From positions 62,001-126,000 of the forward strand of contig JANQQR010000005.1 in assembly GCA_028289195.1 (NCBI GenBank): DNA of 64,000 bases. The letters run 5' to 3'. Positions 17,118-26,362 of this stretch are shown piece after piece. Positions within the stretch are counted from its first letter, which is position 1; every line of letters begins with the position of its first letter. Source of the stretch: Phycisphaerales bacterium (GTDB lineage Bacteria > Planctomycetota > Phycisphaerae > Phycisphaerales > UBA1924). The notes under the pieces were generated by a model, which was not told the origin of the DNA, searched no databases, and saw only the letters and a list, made by a program, of their open reading frames with translations. The translations under genes and the position numbers were made by a program.

Positions 17118-18346
17118 CACCAATCCACGCGCAGCTGAATCTCGAGCGGCCCGGGCGGGAGCGTGACGACCGCGGTCGCGTTGGACTGCGCCAGCGAGCC
17201 ACTCAATGGATTGGACAGGAACTCGAGCGTCGGCCCGTCGGTCTGCTGCACGAGGATCGTGACGGCGAACCCGATGGGAACGTTGTTGGCTTCGATCTGG
17301 ATCGTGATCGGCTGGCCGTCGTTGGTGACGACCATGTCGATCGTTGAAGGCGAACCGTTGGGGTCGAGCGGGGCGATGCTCGGGCCGATCGCCAGGATCC
17401 GCAGTTGCGGGGCGTTCGCGTCAGGGAATATCTGCTGGGGGCTGGAGACAGAGGAGGATCCGAAGCACGTGCCGGCACCAAGCAGGGTGTCCGACTCGAG
17501 GCGGATGTAGCCGTCGCCTCCGGCCACCCCGGAGGCGTCGCCGCCGCGGGCGTCGAGAACGCCGGTGAGGTCGATGACGGTCCCGACGAGGCGGATCGCG
17601 CCGCCGCTGCCGGGGGCGCCGCGGGAGGCCGAGTTGCCGCCACGCACGCTGATGATGCTCGAGACGACCGAGGAGATGGTTCCCTCGGCGACGATCATGA
17701 AGGCGCCTCCGCCCGCGCCGCCGGAGTGCGTGCCCCCTCCGCCGCCGCCCGAACCGCCGCGCAGTCGTGGGATGGACGGCGCGCCGTAGGTCGGGCCCGA
17801 CCCGGCGATGGAGCCGGATGTCGCGTGGCTGCCCGGGAACTCGGGCGGCCCTCCCCCGGGGCCGAAGCCGCCCGACGCGTTCATCTCGCCGGCCGGGCCG
17901 GCGCCGCCGGCGAATCCGCCGGGTCCGGGCTCGGGGAAGAGGAACTTCACGCCGTTTGTCGCCGGGCCGGCGGCACCCGCGAGGTCGATGGTGCCGGATG
18001 TGAGCGTCACGTCGCCCTGCACGAGCCAGACGACCGACGCGCCGCTCGGGTGGTTCACGAAGGTGACGCCGCGGACGCTGACCTCGGTGAATTTGAACAC
18101 CACTGCGTGGAGATCCGGGTCGTAAATCCCGTCTCCCGGGGAGGGAGCGGGGTCCGACCACACGCCGGTGGGTGCCTGGCTGAGGTCGAACACGATGTTC
18201 GAAGCGGTGAGGAGAGGCCCGTCGGAGCCGTCGGAGCCGCTGTTCACCTGGGCGTGGGTTGGCGCGATCGCCAGGAGGGTGGCGAGGAGTGCACAGAGCG
18301 CGCCGCACCGCGCGCCCGGAAACGCTGGGGCGTGAGATCTGCTCAT
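17117..18346 (-). CDS. Secreted glycine-rich protein of unknown function
   Basis: 409 residues. A signal peptide (about 1-32, ending THAQ) precedes a beta-rich N-terminal part. A long Gly/Ser/Pro-rich region spans about residues 125-215, with GGFGPGGGPPEF and a run of glycines in GGSGGGGGGTHSGG, and a further beta-rich segment with alternating hydrophobics leads to the C-terminus. The alternating GTI/GTVIDLTG pattern suggests a parallel beta-helix-like or adhesin-like fold, but no named family was recognised. It sits between a secreted cytochrome gene (19 nt upstream) and a dockerin-like repeat gene (1-nt overlap), so the three are probably co-transcribed. A purine-rich AAAAGGGGGG lies immediately before the ATG. 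Confidence 0.72.
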   Translation of the reverse strand: MSRSHAPAFPGARCGALCALLATLLAIAPTHAQVNSGSDGSDGPLLTASNIVFDLSQAPTGVWSDPAPSPGDGIYDPDLHAVVFKFTEVSVRGVTFVNHPSGASVVWLVQGDVTLTSGTIDLAGAAGPATNGVKFLFPEPGPGGFAGGAGPAGEMNASGGFGPGGGPPEFPGSHATSGSIAGSGPTYGAPSIPRLRGGSGGGGGGTHSGGAGGGAFMIVAEGTISSVVSSIISVRGGNSASRGAPGSGGAIRLVGTVIDLTGVLDARGGDASGVAGGDGYIRLESDTLLGAGTCFGSSSVSSPQQIFPDANAPQLRILAIGPSIAPLDPNGSPSTIDMVVTNDGQPITIQIEANNVPIGFAVTILVQQTDGPTLEFLSNPLSGSLAQSNATAVVTLPPGPLEIQLRVDW

Positions 18347-18365
18347 ACCCCCCTTTTCGGCAGGA

Positions 18366-21300
18366 TCAGCGCAGGGCCGTCAGCTTCGATGACGCGTCGA
18401 ACGGCTGGGGGCACACCGAGCCCCAGTTGGCCAGAACCGACGTCACGTCGTTGAAATTGACCGAGCCGCTGCCGTCAGCGTCGCCGATGCCGACGACCGG
18501 GGTGTAGTCGTGACGCCAGTTCGAGAGCACAGCGGTGACGTCGCCGAAGTCGACGGACTTGTTGAAGTCGGCGTCGCCCATGCAGGTCTGCTCGGGGACG
18601 ATGCTGGCGTTGGTGGGGTCGCTGCCGGCGTCGGTCTCGTCGGTGTCGAACGCGCCGTCCTGGTCGCGGTCGATGCCGATGCGGTCCTGCGAGCCCAGCG
18701 GCACGACCGTGACGGTGATCTCCGATCCCGGCGAGACCGGGACCAGCAGGGCCGCGGGCGTGAACGACTCGTTGACGCGGTCCGACTGGAAGAGCCCGTT
18801 GAGCGGGTCGCCGTCGCCGGAGGGGCGGAACGAGAACCCGCGCTGCTCGCCGTTGAGCAGGCCCTTGGCGACCACGCCGACCTCTTCGGCCTGCGCGAGG
18901 ACGAGCATGTCGAGGATGAGCTGCACCTGCCCCGGCAGGAAGTTCGACCCGTCGAGGACCGTGGTCTGCACGCCGACACCGGCGTGGGTGTCCTGGCTCT
19001 CGCCCCCGGGCGGCTCATTGAGGTTGAACACGTTGCCCTCGGGAAGATCCGAGCCGCTGAACGCGAGCATGAACGCGGCGAGATCGGCGATCTCCTGGTC
19101 GTTCTGCACGTTGAACGCGCCCAGGCCGACGAACGCCTCGATCGAGCCGATGCTCCCGTCGTGCAGGTAGCCGAAGCCGGCGCGGTTGTCGGTCACGGTG
19201 AAGTTGGTGCCGGTCTTCTCGTGCATGTTGCGCAGGTGGGGCACCTTTATCGTGCGGTTCGACTGGCCGTCGGGTGTGATGAGCATTCGGTGCTCTTCGC
19301 CCATGGGGCCAATGGGGAAGGGCACGAACTGCGTGCCGTCCCACTCCATGTGCGTGCCCATGCCGGTGGGGAGCGTGTGGCACGCGACGCAGCCGATGGT
19401 GCGATAGAGGGTGAGCCCGTTCTGGGCGTCGCCGTTGGGGAGCGGCTGCCCGGGGGGCGAGAAGCGCCCGGTGGTGAAGTGGCCGACCATCGGGAGGCTC
19501 GTCGGCAGCGTGTTGTCCATCTCTCGGAACGGGTTGGGCGGGAAGGCGATGGTGTCGAGGAAGTCCTCGAACTCCTGCATGTCCTGCGCGCTCGGCTCCT
19601 GGTCGTCACCGAGCAGGCCGACGAAGGCGGGGCTGAACTCCTCGATGCCGAACTTGTCGCCGCGCCAGTGGTGGGGCTCCTGGCCGATGATGTCCTGCAG
19701 GGTCTGCGTCGTCATCGGGCCCTTCATGGGGTGCCAGTCGCGGAACGCGAGCGGGCCACCGAACACCGCGTCGAACCCCAGCAGCGGCGTGTTGGCGCCG
19801 AGGTTCTGATCGAGGATGCCGCCGACTTCGAAGGTGCCGTCGGGCGCGCCCAGGTCCCACGCGAGGCGGTCGATGCGAGAGTCGACGTGGCACGAGCCGC
19901 AGCTGGCCTGCCCCAGGCCCGAGGTCAGGTGGGTGTCGTAGAGCATGCGCCGCCCGCTCTTGATCTCCGTGGGCGTGGGGTCGAAGAACCCGATCGTCTC
20001 CACCGGCTGCAGCGTCGTGAGCGAGACCACGCTGATCGTGGCGTCGAAGCGGTTGAGGACGTACATCTGGTCGCGGGACTCATCGAGCGCGATACCCGCC
20101 GGGCCCTCGCCCACCTCGATCGTGCCGTCGGGCGCACCGGGAGAGATGTCGCGCCCGCCGGCGCTGTTCATGACGATGACGTTGTTCGAGCCCAGGCCGG
20201 CAACGAACGCGCGGCTGCCGGTGGACTCCCACACGATGACGCGCGGGTCGCCGACCGACTTGTCGCGCTCGGTCTGTGGCAGCGTGCCGACCGAGTAGTC
20301 GAGGTGCGGGTTCAGGTCCGCGACCGACTTGGTGCCGATGACGTTCGTCGGGTCGAAGGAGCCGTGCAGCACGCGCACGAAGGTGCCGGTGAGGTTGGGC
20401 TCGTAGCGGATCTCGTTGGTGCAGTCGGTACCGACCACGCTGACCGCTCCGGTCGCCGGGTTCACGCCGATGCCCATGACCATGTTCATGTAGCTGTGGG
20501 CGTAGTTCAGGATGGACGAGCTGCTGGCGTCGATGATCGCGATATCGCGATCGGGCATGTCCCACCCCGGGATGCGGTTGCTCAGCCCCGCCCACGGCGA
20601 GCCGTCGCCCATGTCGGGGCCGGTGACGAAGGCCGTCCAGTCTTCGCCGTTGTCGTCGACCCACTGCCCCATGTCGTTCTTCTTGACGATGATGCCCACG
20701 CGCGGCGGCGGCGGGTTGCCGGGGTCCATGGCCGGAACGAACGTCCCGCCCGGTCCGTTGGGCGGCGGGTTCTGGCCCATGTACGGGGTGTTGCCGAGGT
20801 TCACGGTGCGGATCAGGTCGAGGCCGTGCCCGCCGTTGATCAGCGTGCTGGCGTTGCCCGACTCATAGATCGCGACGTAGACCTCGGTGCCGTCGGCGCT
20901 GACCGCCAGGGCGCGCGGGTCTTCGCCGTCGATCGGGATCTCGATGGGCGGCGCCAGCAGGTTGGCCATGTCGAACGACTGCACGATGTTCACCTGCGAG
21001 CACGAGACGAACGCGCGCTCGGGCACGCCGGCGAACACGACGTCGCACGGTTCGTCGTCGGTGGGCAGCGTGGCGATGACGTTGGCGGCGCTGAGCGAGA
21101 CGATGCTGATCGAGTCCGACACGTGGTTGACGACCCAGACCTGGTCGTTAGTGCGCGCCCGGACGCTCACGGGGTCGAGCCCGACGGGGATCGAATTCAC
21201 GTGCACCGGGCGCCCCATCGGCGAGATCGCGAAGACCTCGAGCCGGTTGTCGGCGAGGTTGCACGCCAGCAGGCGCGAGCCGTCGGGCGTCATCGCGATC

Positions 21301-21425
21301 GGGTTGACGGTGGGGGTCTCCCAGTTCACGAAGGGCTGGGCCTGGGCGGCGCCAGCGGTGCCCAGCGCGCACACGATCGATCCAAGCGTCGATGCCAACG
21401 CACGGTTCCGGAAGCCGCTTGCCAT
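18366..21425 (-). CDS. Secreted YVTN beta-propeller / di-haem cytochrome protein with dockerin-like tail
   Basis: 1019 residues. A signal peptide (about 1-29, ending AQA) is followed by a propeller of YVTN/surface-layer type (MTPDGSRLLACNLADNRLEV, VWVVNHVSDSISIVSL, ALAVSADGTEVYVAIY, IALDESRDQMYVLNRFDATI). Two c-type haem sites then appear: CGSCH at 509-513 and CVACH at 679-683, in a region resembling di-haem peroxidase-like cytochromes. The C-terminus carries two dockerin-like calcium repeats (DADFNKSVDFGDVTAVL and DADGSGSVNFNDVTSVL). An extracytoplasmic redox role is likely; the partner is unknown. A GAGGAGAT precedes the ATG. It is first in a probable three-gene operon and diverges from the toxin gene. 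Confidence 0.85.
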   Translation of the reverse strand: MASGFRNRALASTLGSIVCALGTAGAAQAQPFVNWETPTVNPIAMTPDGSRLLACNLADNRLEVFAISPMGRPVHVNSIPVGLDPVSVRARTNDQVWVVNHVSDSISIVSLSAANVIATLPTDDEPCDVVFAGVPERAFVSCSQVNIVQSFDMANLLAPPIEIPIDGEDPRALAVSADGTEVYVAIYESGNASTLINGGHGLDLIRTVNLGNTPYMGQNPPPNGPGGTFVPAMDPGNPPPPRVGIIVKKNDMGQWVDDNGEDWTAFVTGPDMGDGSPWAGLSNRIPGWDMPDRDIAIIDASSSSILNYAHSYMNMVMGIGVNPATGAVSVVGTDCTNEIRYEPNLTGTFVRVLHGSFDPTNVIGTKSVADLNPHLDYSVGTLPQTERDKSVGDPRVIVWESTGSRAFVAGLGSNNVIVMNSAGGRDISPGAPDGTIEVGEGPAGIALDESRDQMYVLNRFDATISVVSLTTLQPVETIGFFDPTPTEIKSGRRMLYDTHLTSGLGQASCGSCHVDSRIDRLAWDLGAPDGTFEVGGILDQNLGANTPLLGFDAVFGGPLAFRDWHPMKGPMTTQTLQDIIGQEPHHWRGDKFGIEEFSPAFVGLLGDDQEPSAQDMQEFEDFLDTIAFPPNPFREMDNTLPTSLPMVGHFTTGRFSPPGQPLPNGDAQNGLTLYRTIGCVACHTLPTGMGTHMEWDGTQFVPFPIGPMGEEHRMLITPDGQSNRTIKVPHLRNMHEKTGTNFTVTDNRAGFGYLHDGSIGSIEAFVGLGAFNVQNDQEIADLAAFMLAFSGSDLPEGNVFNLNEPPGGESQDTHAGVGVQTTVLDGSNFLPGQVQLILDMLVLAQAEEVGVVAKGLLNGEQRGFSFRPSGDGDPLNGLFQSDRVNESFTPAALLVPVSPGSEITVTVVPLGSQDRIGIDRDQDGAFDTDETDAGSDPTNASIVPEQTCMGDADFNKSVDFGDVTAVLSNWRHDYTPVVGIGDADGSGSVNFNDVTSVLANWGSVCPQPFDASSKLTALR

Positions 21426-21822
21426 GTCCGATCTCCTCGCAACCCCACAGAAACCCGAAGCCTGAAGCCCGAAAGCAGGACACCCGATTCAATGTCGCCG
21501 ATGCGGCGCGAGAGTCAAGGAATAACCCAGAAGCCGGTAGGGACAGCAGAACGCCCCTGATCCGGGAGGAATTGCACCGGTTCCGATATTGCCCCAAAAA
21601 TAGGATGTGCGCATAGGGGCATGATTGCGGGGACCCGCGATGGTGGGCTGGGCAGGAAGCGGCCGACGCTCCCATGGGGCACGACCCGCGAGAGACGCCG
21701 CATTAATAACGTGATTCACGTGTTTCCTACGTCACGTTGACTGCGATTCGAGCGACTCCATCCCGGAGAGGCGTCGGGAGCCGTGTTCACGGCGAACCGA
21801 CCCGCTCCGGAGGAGGCGTCAC
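21426..21822. other. 397-bp divergent intergenic region
   Basis: It lies between the secreted cytochrome gene and the toxin-like gene and contains no convincing ORF. It is visibly richer in A and T than its surroundings, with an ATTAATAA patch at about 21703-21708 and CCCCAAAAATAGG near 21595. It should hold the promoters of both genes; a candidate operator is listed separately. A strong GGAGGAGG lies just before the toxin ATG. Confidence 0.6.
21709..21737. promoter_or_regulatory. Candidate operator: ACGTGA-T-TCACGT palindrome plus a third TCACGT half-site
   Basis: A perfect 13-nt palindrome (21709-21721) is followed by another TCACGT at 21732-21737, spaced 16 nt from the second half-site. 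A TTGACT overlaps the end of the array at 21738-21743. Repeated half-sites between divergent genes suggest a dimeric regulator, but none is encoded next to it. Confidence 0.4.
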
Positions 21823-24800
21823 ATGCGCAGAGTGAATCGTCGAGTGTGGATCGCGGTCTTCGGCGCTGTCGCTCTGGGAGGCTCGACCGCTTGGCCGGAT
21901 GGCGAAGGCCTCGAGCCGGATTCGGACGATGGTGCGGTCAGGAGCACCGAGCGGCGGGAGGGATTCACTCGGCTCCCGTTCGATCTCGATCGCGACGGCC
22001 GCGAAGACTACATGCGTCGAGAGGTACGAGGCGCGCCGCGGGAGTCTGTGCGTGGGCGGGTCGTCATCTTCAGTGGCAGCAGCGCGGAGCCTCTCGCGCA
22101 GTTCGCCAGCCCCGCACCAGGGGACGCCTTCGGCTGGAGCGCCACCAAGCTCGGTGATCTCGACGCCGATGGCGTACCGGACTTCGCCATTAGCGCTCCG
22201 CGACACGGTGCGTCGGCGGGGCCGCTACGGCCTCAGATTGCACCGTGGGGGGCGGTCTACGTGCTCTCTGGCGCGTCAGGCGCGATCTTGAGCGCCTCGT
22301 TCGGCGTCGATGACGGGTTCTTCGGCTACGCCCTGGCGCGGACGCGTGATGCCGATGGAGATTCCTGGCCTGACATTCTGGTTCGCGAGCGCCTGGTGCC
22401 GGATCCCGACGCCGAGAGCCTTGAGGATGGCTGGGCGCTGATCTCCAGCGCGACCGGAGCTCGCATCGATTCTGGATTCGGGCCGCCCCCGGAGCGCTTC
22501 ATTCCCGAGGGCGTTGATGCAAGCACGCTCTGGAATCTGTCGACCATCTCCGGCCCAAGGTTGATTCGACGGGGCATCGCCACCGACCTGACCGGCGACG
22601 GTTCGGTGGCAATGGCGGATGTCCTCGGCTTCATGCAGTTGATGGACTCGGATCCGTTGACCTACACGTTCCAGGGTCTCACGGAGATGCTTCGGCACCT
22701 GGGAATCGACGTATCGGAGCTTCCGGTATTCGGCGTCCAAACGGCCCTTCAACCTGCGGCGGGTGAACACGCGCTCGTGGCGCGATTCGACAGCGGCGGC
22801 TTCAACTGCTTCCCGGATGATCCTTTCTGCCTGTTCGACGGCGGCCCCGGGGGAGGCGGGGGAGGCGGCGATCCCTGCGCAGACGGCGATTGCGACAACG
22901 ACGGCGTCCCGAACGACGAGGACAACTGCCTCCACGGCTACAACCCGACCCAGCACGACGGGGACTGCGACGGCGTCGGCACGGGGTGCGACGCGACGCC
23001 GTACGCCGACCCCGCGGACGACTCGGACGGGGACCTGGTTGGTGATGCGTGCGACAACTGCCCGGACACGCCGAATTTCTCGCAGGATGATCTTGATGGT
23101 GATGGTGTCGGGGACCTGTGCGACAACTGTCCAAACATCGCTAATCCGTCGCAGGCCGACACCGACGCCGACGGCATCGGCGACGCCTGCGCGCCGTTCG
23201 TCGATCTGGCCGTTGACAGCAACAACGACGGCGGGATCGACGACGATGATGATGCGGTGGAGGACACCATCGGTGCCGCGGTGCTGATCGCCAATCGCGG
23301 CGACACCGACGGCGACGGTGTGCCGGACTACGCCCAGGACGGCGCCGCCGGATCGGTGCACAGCTTCGAGATCCTGAAGCTCAGGACGAGCGGGCTCACC
23401 GGCGCGACGGTCACATTCGAGTACGACGCGAACGACCCCGCAGGCGTCACGAGCGAGGTCGTTCCCGTGCCGGACATCCAGAGCAGCTTCGTCCGCTACC
23501 ACAGGGGCCCGGGCCTCCTCCGGATTCGGCGAGCTGACACGGACGCGTTCGTGCATTCGGGCGAGGAACTGGAACTCGACGGCTTCGGCTCGAACGCCAC
23601 GCTCATGATCGAAGCCGTCACCGGCTCACCGATCGCGACCGACGTCGTGGTGCGGGTGACCACACCAGACGGCGACGAGTTCATCGATTCGGTGCGCGTG
23701 CTGCCCTTCGACTCCGTCACCGGCCTCGCTGAAACCAACATCGCCGGCTACACGATCATCACCGGCCAGACGCTCGGCACTCCGGGTAAAGACATCATCC
23801 TGGGCACCGTGTCTTCGGAGATCCTCCTCGGCGACGACGGCGACGACATCATCGTTGCGGGGGACGGGGACGACGTCATCGTTGCGGGGGCGGGGTCGGA
23901 TGTGGTGTTTGCTTCGAGGGGGATGAATGATGTCGACCTCGGAGAGCTGGACTCGGGCGTGGCGGATGGCGGACTGGACGATGATCTGGTTCTCGATGAG
24001 GAAGAGGGAGCGTTCACGACGGCCCAGGTCCTCATCGTCTATCGGTTGATCTACGGGGATAGCGATCCATGGCTCGACATATTTCTAAATCACCTAGGAG
24101 GGCGGGTTGAGTCAAGGGAGAGTGTTGGCTGGCCGCTTGGTTTGTTCCGCAACTCTGACTGGGATCATCGGACCATCTGGGTCGAGGGCGAACGACGCTC
24201 GGAATTCGTTATCCAACTGGACTTCGACCTGGAGAGTCCGGTTCTCGCGGCAAGCAGATTGCGCGAAGAACTGCTCCATATGGCCGCGAGCTCCACCGGC
24301 GCAGCAAGCAACAAGTTCCAGACTGCTCTCATTGGAGCCGCGTGGGATAAAGCATCACTCACCGACGACTTTGAAGACGACGCGACCAACTTTGCCGAAC
24401 TGAGACAGCGCGCTGTCTCGAATGCAGCGACAACGACGGCAACCATCGCACAGATATATATCAGCGGTGCGGGAGTGCTTAACGAAGGTGCAGACGTCGT
24501 CATCACCGTGGGTCAGTTATCGAACGGGGACATTGGCGTCGTCGAAGCGGGCATTTCTCTCCTGCCCTTTGTGGGCGCGGCGGTCATTGAGGCGTCTAGG
24601 CGAGCAATCGTGCGCTCAGATACTGGCGAGGTGCTCTTCCAACGCGGAGGCGATCCGATCCCGAGTGTTGACCAGCGAGTCGTGCGAGGAGAATCCTCGC
24701 AGCACGCCATTGGGCTCATTCCACGAGACGATTTCAATGCCGCCCGATTCCGAGAAATGCGGCTCAACAACGGGAAGGTTGCCCTGCTGCTAGGTACCCC

Positions 24801-25161
24801 CCAAACCACCGGCGGCTCGCATGCACACATTGTGGAGGCGCTCGCGCAGGGGCGGTTTACTGAAGAAGCCTCCGAATTCGTCGTCATGAACCGATCTATC
24901 AAGACTTCGACCGGAAGGACTGATCTCGGAATCTTCAGCAACAAGCGGCCGGACGTGACGGTAGTTCGTCGCGACGGCCGTGTGGACCTTTACGAAGTTC
25001 AATCGGACAGTGACCAAATCGGGAGTCTGGCTGAAAAGCTCCGAAGTATGAGAGCGGCTCTACCTGCGGACAACCAGGGAGACCTATACCTCTACAATAA
25101 GTTCGGTCAGCCGGTAGAATTCGAAGGTGGAACTATCGGTCCGCAGGTTTCTCTGCCATGA
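21823..25161 (+). CDS. Secreted polymorphic-toxin-like protein with TSP3 and RTX repeats and nuclease-like tip
   Basis: 1112 residues. In order: Sec-type signal (about 1-24); FG-GAP-like blades rich in DxDxDG (about 48-210); a dockerin-like DLTGDGSVAMADVL (about 256-270); thrombospondin type 3 calcium repeats (about 350-460); a beta-rich domain; an RTX stretch GDDGDDIIVAGDGDD (670-684); a LREELLHMA segment (about 813); a hydrophobic pretoxin-like helix GISLLPFVGAA (about 909-920); and a C-terminal domain with H1000/E1005, D1044 in KRPDV and E1058-x-Q1060 in YEVQS. The last pattern resembles PD-(D/E)xK nuclease-fold toxin tips. The next gene overlaps the stop codon and has two paralogues after it, as expected for immunity genes. 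GC content drops near 24.0 kb, inside the gene. The target is inferred to be nucleic acid, not shown. Confidence 0.8.
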   Translation: MRRVNRRVWIAVFGAVALGGSTAWPDGEGLEPDSDDGAVRSTERREGFTRLPFDLDRDGREDYMRREVRGAPRESVRGRVVIFSGSSAEPLAQFASPAPGDAFGWSATKLGDLDADGVPDFAISAPRHGASAGPLRPQIAPWGAVYVLSGASGAILSASFGVDDGFFGYALARTRDADGDSWPDILVRERLVPDPDAESLEDGWALISSATGARIDSGFGPPPERFIPEGVDASTLWNLSTISGPRLIRRGIATDLTGDGSVAMADVLGFMQLMDSDPLTYTFQGLTEMLRHLGIDVSELPVFGVQTALQPAAGEHALVARFDSGGFNCFPDDPFCLFDGGPGGGGGGGDPCADGDCDNDGVPNDEDNCLHGYNPTQHDGDCDGVGTGCDATPYADPADDSDGDLVGDACDNCPDTPNFSQDDLDGDGVGDLCDNCPNIANPSQADTDADGIGDACAPFVDLAVDSNNDGGIDDDDDAVEDTIGAAVLIANRGDTDGDGVPDYAQDGAAGSVHSFEILKLRTSGLTGATVTFEYDANDPAGVTSEVVPVPDIQSSFVRYHRGPGLLRIRRADTDAFVHSGEELELDGFGSNATLMIEAVTGSPIATDVVVRVTTPDGDEFIDSVRVLPFDSVTGLAETNIAGYTIITGQTLGTPGKDIILGTVSSEILLGDDGDDIIVAGDGDDVIVAGAGSDVVFASRGMNDVDLGELDSGVADGGLDDDLVLDEEEGAFTTAQVLIVYRLIYGDSDPWLDIFLNHLGGRVESRESVGWPLGLFRNSDWDHRTIWVEGERRSEFVIQLDFDLESPVLAASRLREELLHMAASSTGAASNKFQTALIGAAWDKASLTDDFEDDATNFAELRQRAVSNAATTTATIAQIYISGAGVLNEGADVVITVGQLSNGDIGVVEAGISLLPFVGAAVIEASRRAIVRSDTGEVLFQRGGDPIPSVDQRVVRGESSQHAIGLIPRDDFNAARFREMRLNNGKVALLLGTPQTTGGSHAHIVEALAQGRFTEEASEFVVMNRSIKTSTGRTDLGIFSNKRPDVTVVRRDGRVDLYEVQSDSDQIGSLAEKLRSMRAALPADNQGDLYLYNKFGQPVEFEGGTIGPQVSLP

Positions 25162-26183
25162 GAACACACTCCGACGAGTCCCGTGTTGTATGCATAGCCT
25201 TCGGCTGCGATTGGACGCCAGACAGTCTTCGCCGAGCGTACGAAGCTATCGTTGCCTCTTGGTCGACAGCCGGATTCCCACCAGATCGGCTAGGTGCAAA
25301 GTCGCCCAACATGGGTGGGAAATGGGGCACGTTCAAGAGGAAACGCAAGAGACTCGAGCAGACAGGCTTCGAGGGTGTCGAGACAGTCTCGCTGTCCCAC
25401 CTTGCCGAACCCAACGAGGCTATGCCAACCAAGAACGATCTGTATCCAGATCACGACTGGCTCGTGTACGCATCTATCACCACATGGTGGAGCAATTTCA
25501 CCTTGGGCTGGCTTCCAGCAATCATCGGTGGCCCAGCGCTCGCGTTCTTTGACCTGTTTCAAGACTTGCTCTCTATCACTCACGCGAGGTACGCATACCG
25601 ATACGCGCGGAGTCACGATTCGACACTTCGTTTCGCCGGGCCCCCTCAGACTCCTACTGGACACGATCTACTCACCAACTCACAGGAGTGGCATGGGCCT
25701 CGATTCACTCGAACCGAGACCCTTCTGCTCCAGGATCTGTACTCGCACAACTATCTGAGCCCGGAGCACTTGGACGCTCCGTTTGGCAAGACTGCGATGA
25801 CGCTTCGGGAGTGGATCGAGAGTGACCGTGCGGGGCACGGTGAACTGAAACCGTTCACCGAAATTCTCACCGAATGGACACCACCGGCCGACAGGCTATT
25901 CGAACTGCGCGAGACGCTCTTTCGTGCGGGGCGTCTGTACTACCACCGGTTCTTCAAGGAACTGGACTACGACCGTGTCGTGCTTCCCTCCGGAGTCGTG
26001 CCGCGAGACGACCTGTGGCGGAACAACATCAAGCTTGAGGGAGTCGCACAGTACCCGCCTGAGCCCTTCTATCGCGCTGACATACTCGCGCCATGGGAGT
26101 CTCCTGAGCCGATTCCGGAGATCTTTCAGGCAGATTTCTACGATCGACTGAGCAAGGATCCGGATCGAGCCTTGAGTGGTTAA
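25158..26183 (+). CDS. Putative immunity protein, paralogue 1 of 3
   Basis: 341 residues, no signal peptide or membrane helix, so probably cytoplasmic. The family is not one I recognise. The N-terminal part contains CDWTPDSLRRAYEAIVASW and a GKWGTFKRKRKRLE segment. The C-terminal part, strongly shared with the next two genes, contains LLLQDLYSHNYL, TLREWIESD, RETLFRAGRLYYHRFF, LDYDRVVLPSGVVPR and PWESPEPIPE. Its ATG overlaps the toxin stop as ATGA, so the two are translationally coupled, which is the usual arrangement for a cognate immunity gene. Codon use is less GC-biased than in the flanking housekeeping genes. The immunity role rests on context only. Confidence 0.7.
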   Translation: MRTHSDESRVVCIAFGCDWTPDSLRRAYEAIVASWSTAGFPPDRLGAKSPNMGGKWGTFKRKRKRLEQTGFEGVETVSLSHLAEPNEAMPTKNDLYPDHDWLVYASITTWWSNFTLGWLPAIIGGPALAFFDLFQDLLSITHARYAYRYARSHDSTLRFAGPPQTPTGHDLLTNSQEWHGPRFTRTETLLLQDLYSHNYLSPEHLDAPFGKTAMTLREWIESDRAGHGELKPFTEILTEWTPPADRLFELRETLFRAGRLYYHRFFKELDYDRVVLPSGVVPRDDLWRNNIKLEGVAQYPPEPFYRADILAPWESPEPIPEIFQADFYDRLSKDPDRALSG

Positions 26184-26362
26184 TCGCGACGCGGACATCG
26201 ACGATACGAACCGGCACGGTCTGTGTCTGCGATGCGTAATTTCCGGGAGTTTGTTGTCACAGAATCGCAGGCTACGGCTGAGACGGATCCAAGTGCTTGC
26301 AGGCAGCCTCGCCCACCGACTGTCGTTTGACTAGCACAGACAATCGACACCGGTCGCGCCCG

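Noticed and set aside
18510-21560. 1016-codon plus-strand open frame opposite the propeller cytochrome gene
   Set aside because: No signal peptide or family motif, Arg/Val/Asp-rich shadow composition; the minus-strand frame has CxxCH sites and dockerin repeats.
22880-23190. CRISPR-like regularity in the TSP3-encoding stretch
   Set aside because: The periodicity is protein-level (DxDxDGxGDxCDNC); units vary in DNA sequence and length and are in frame.
23830-23930. RTX repeats taken as proof of type I secretion
   Set aside because: A Sec-type signal peptide is at the N-terminus and no type I transporter genes lie nearby; the repeats are better read as calcium-binding trunk.
26297-26362. Upstream TTG start for the second immunity-like gene
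   Set aside because: The added 22 residues have no counterpart in the paralogues, and no ribosome-binding site precedes the TTG.
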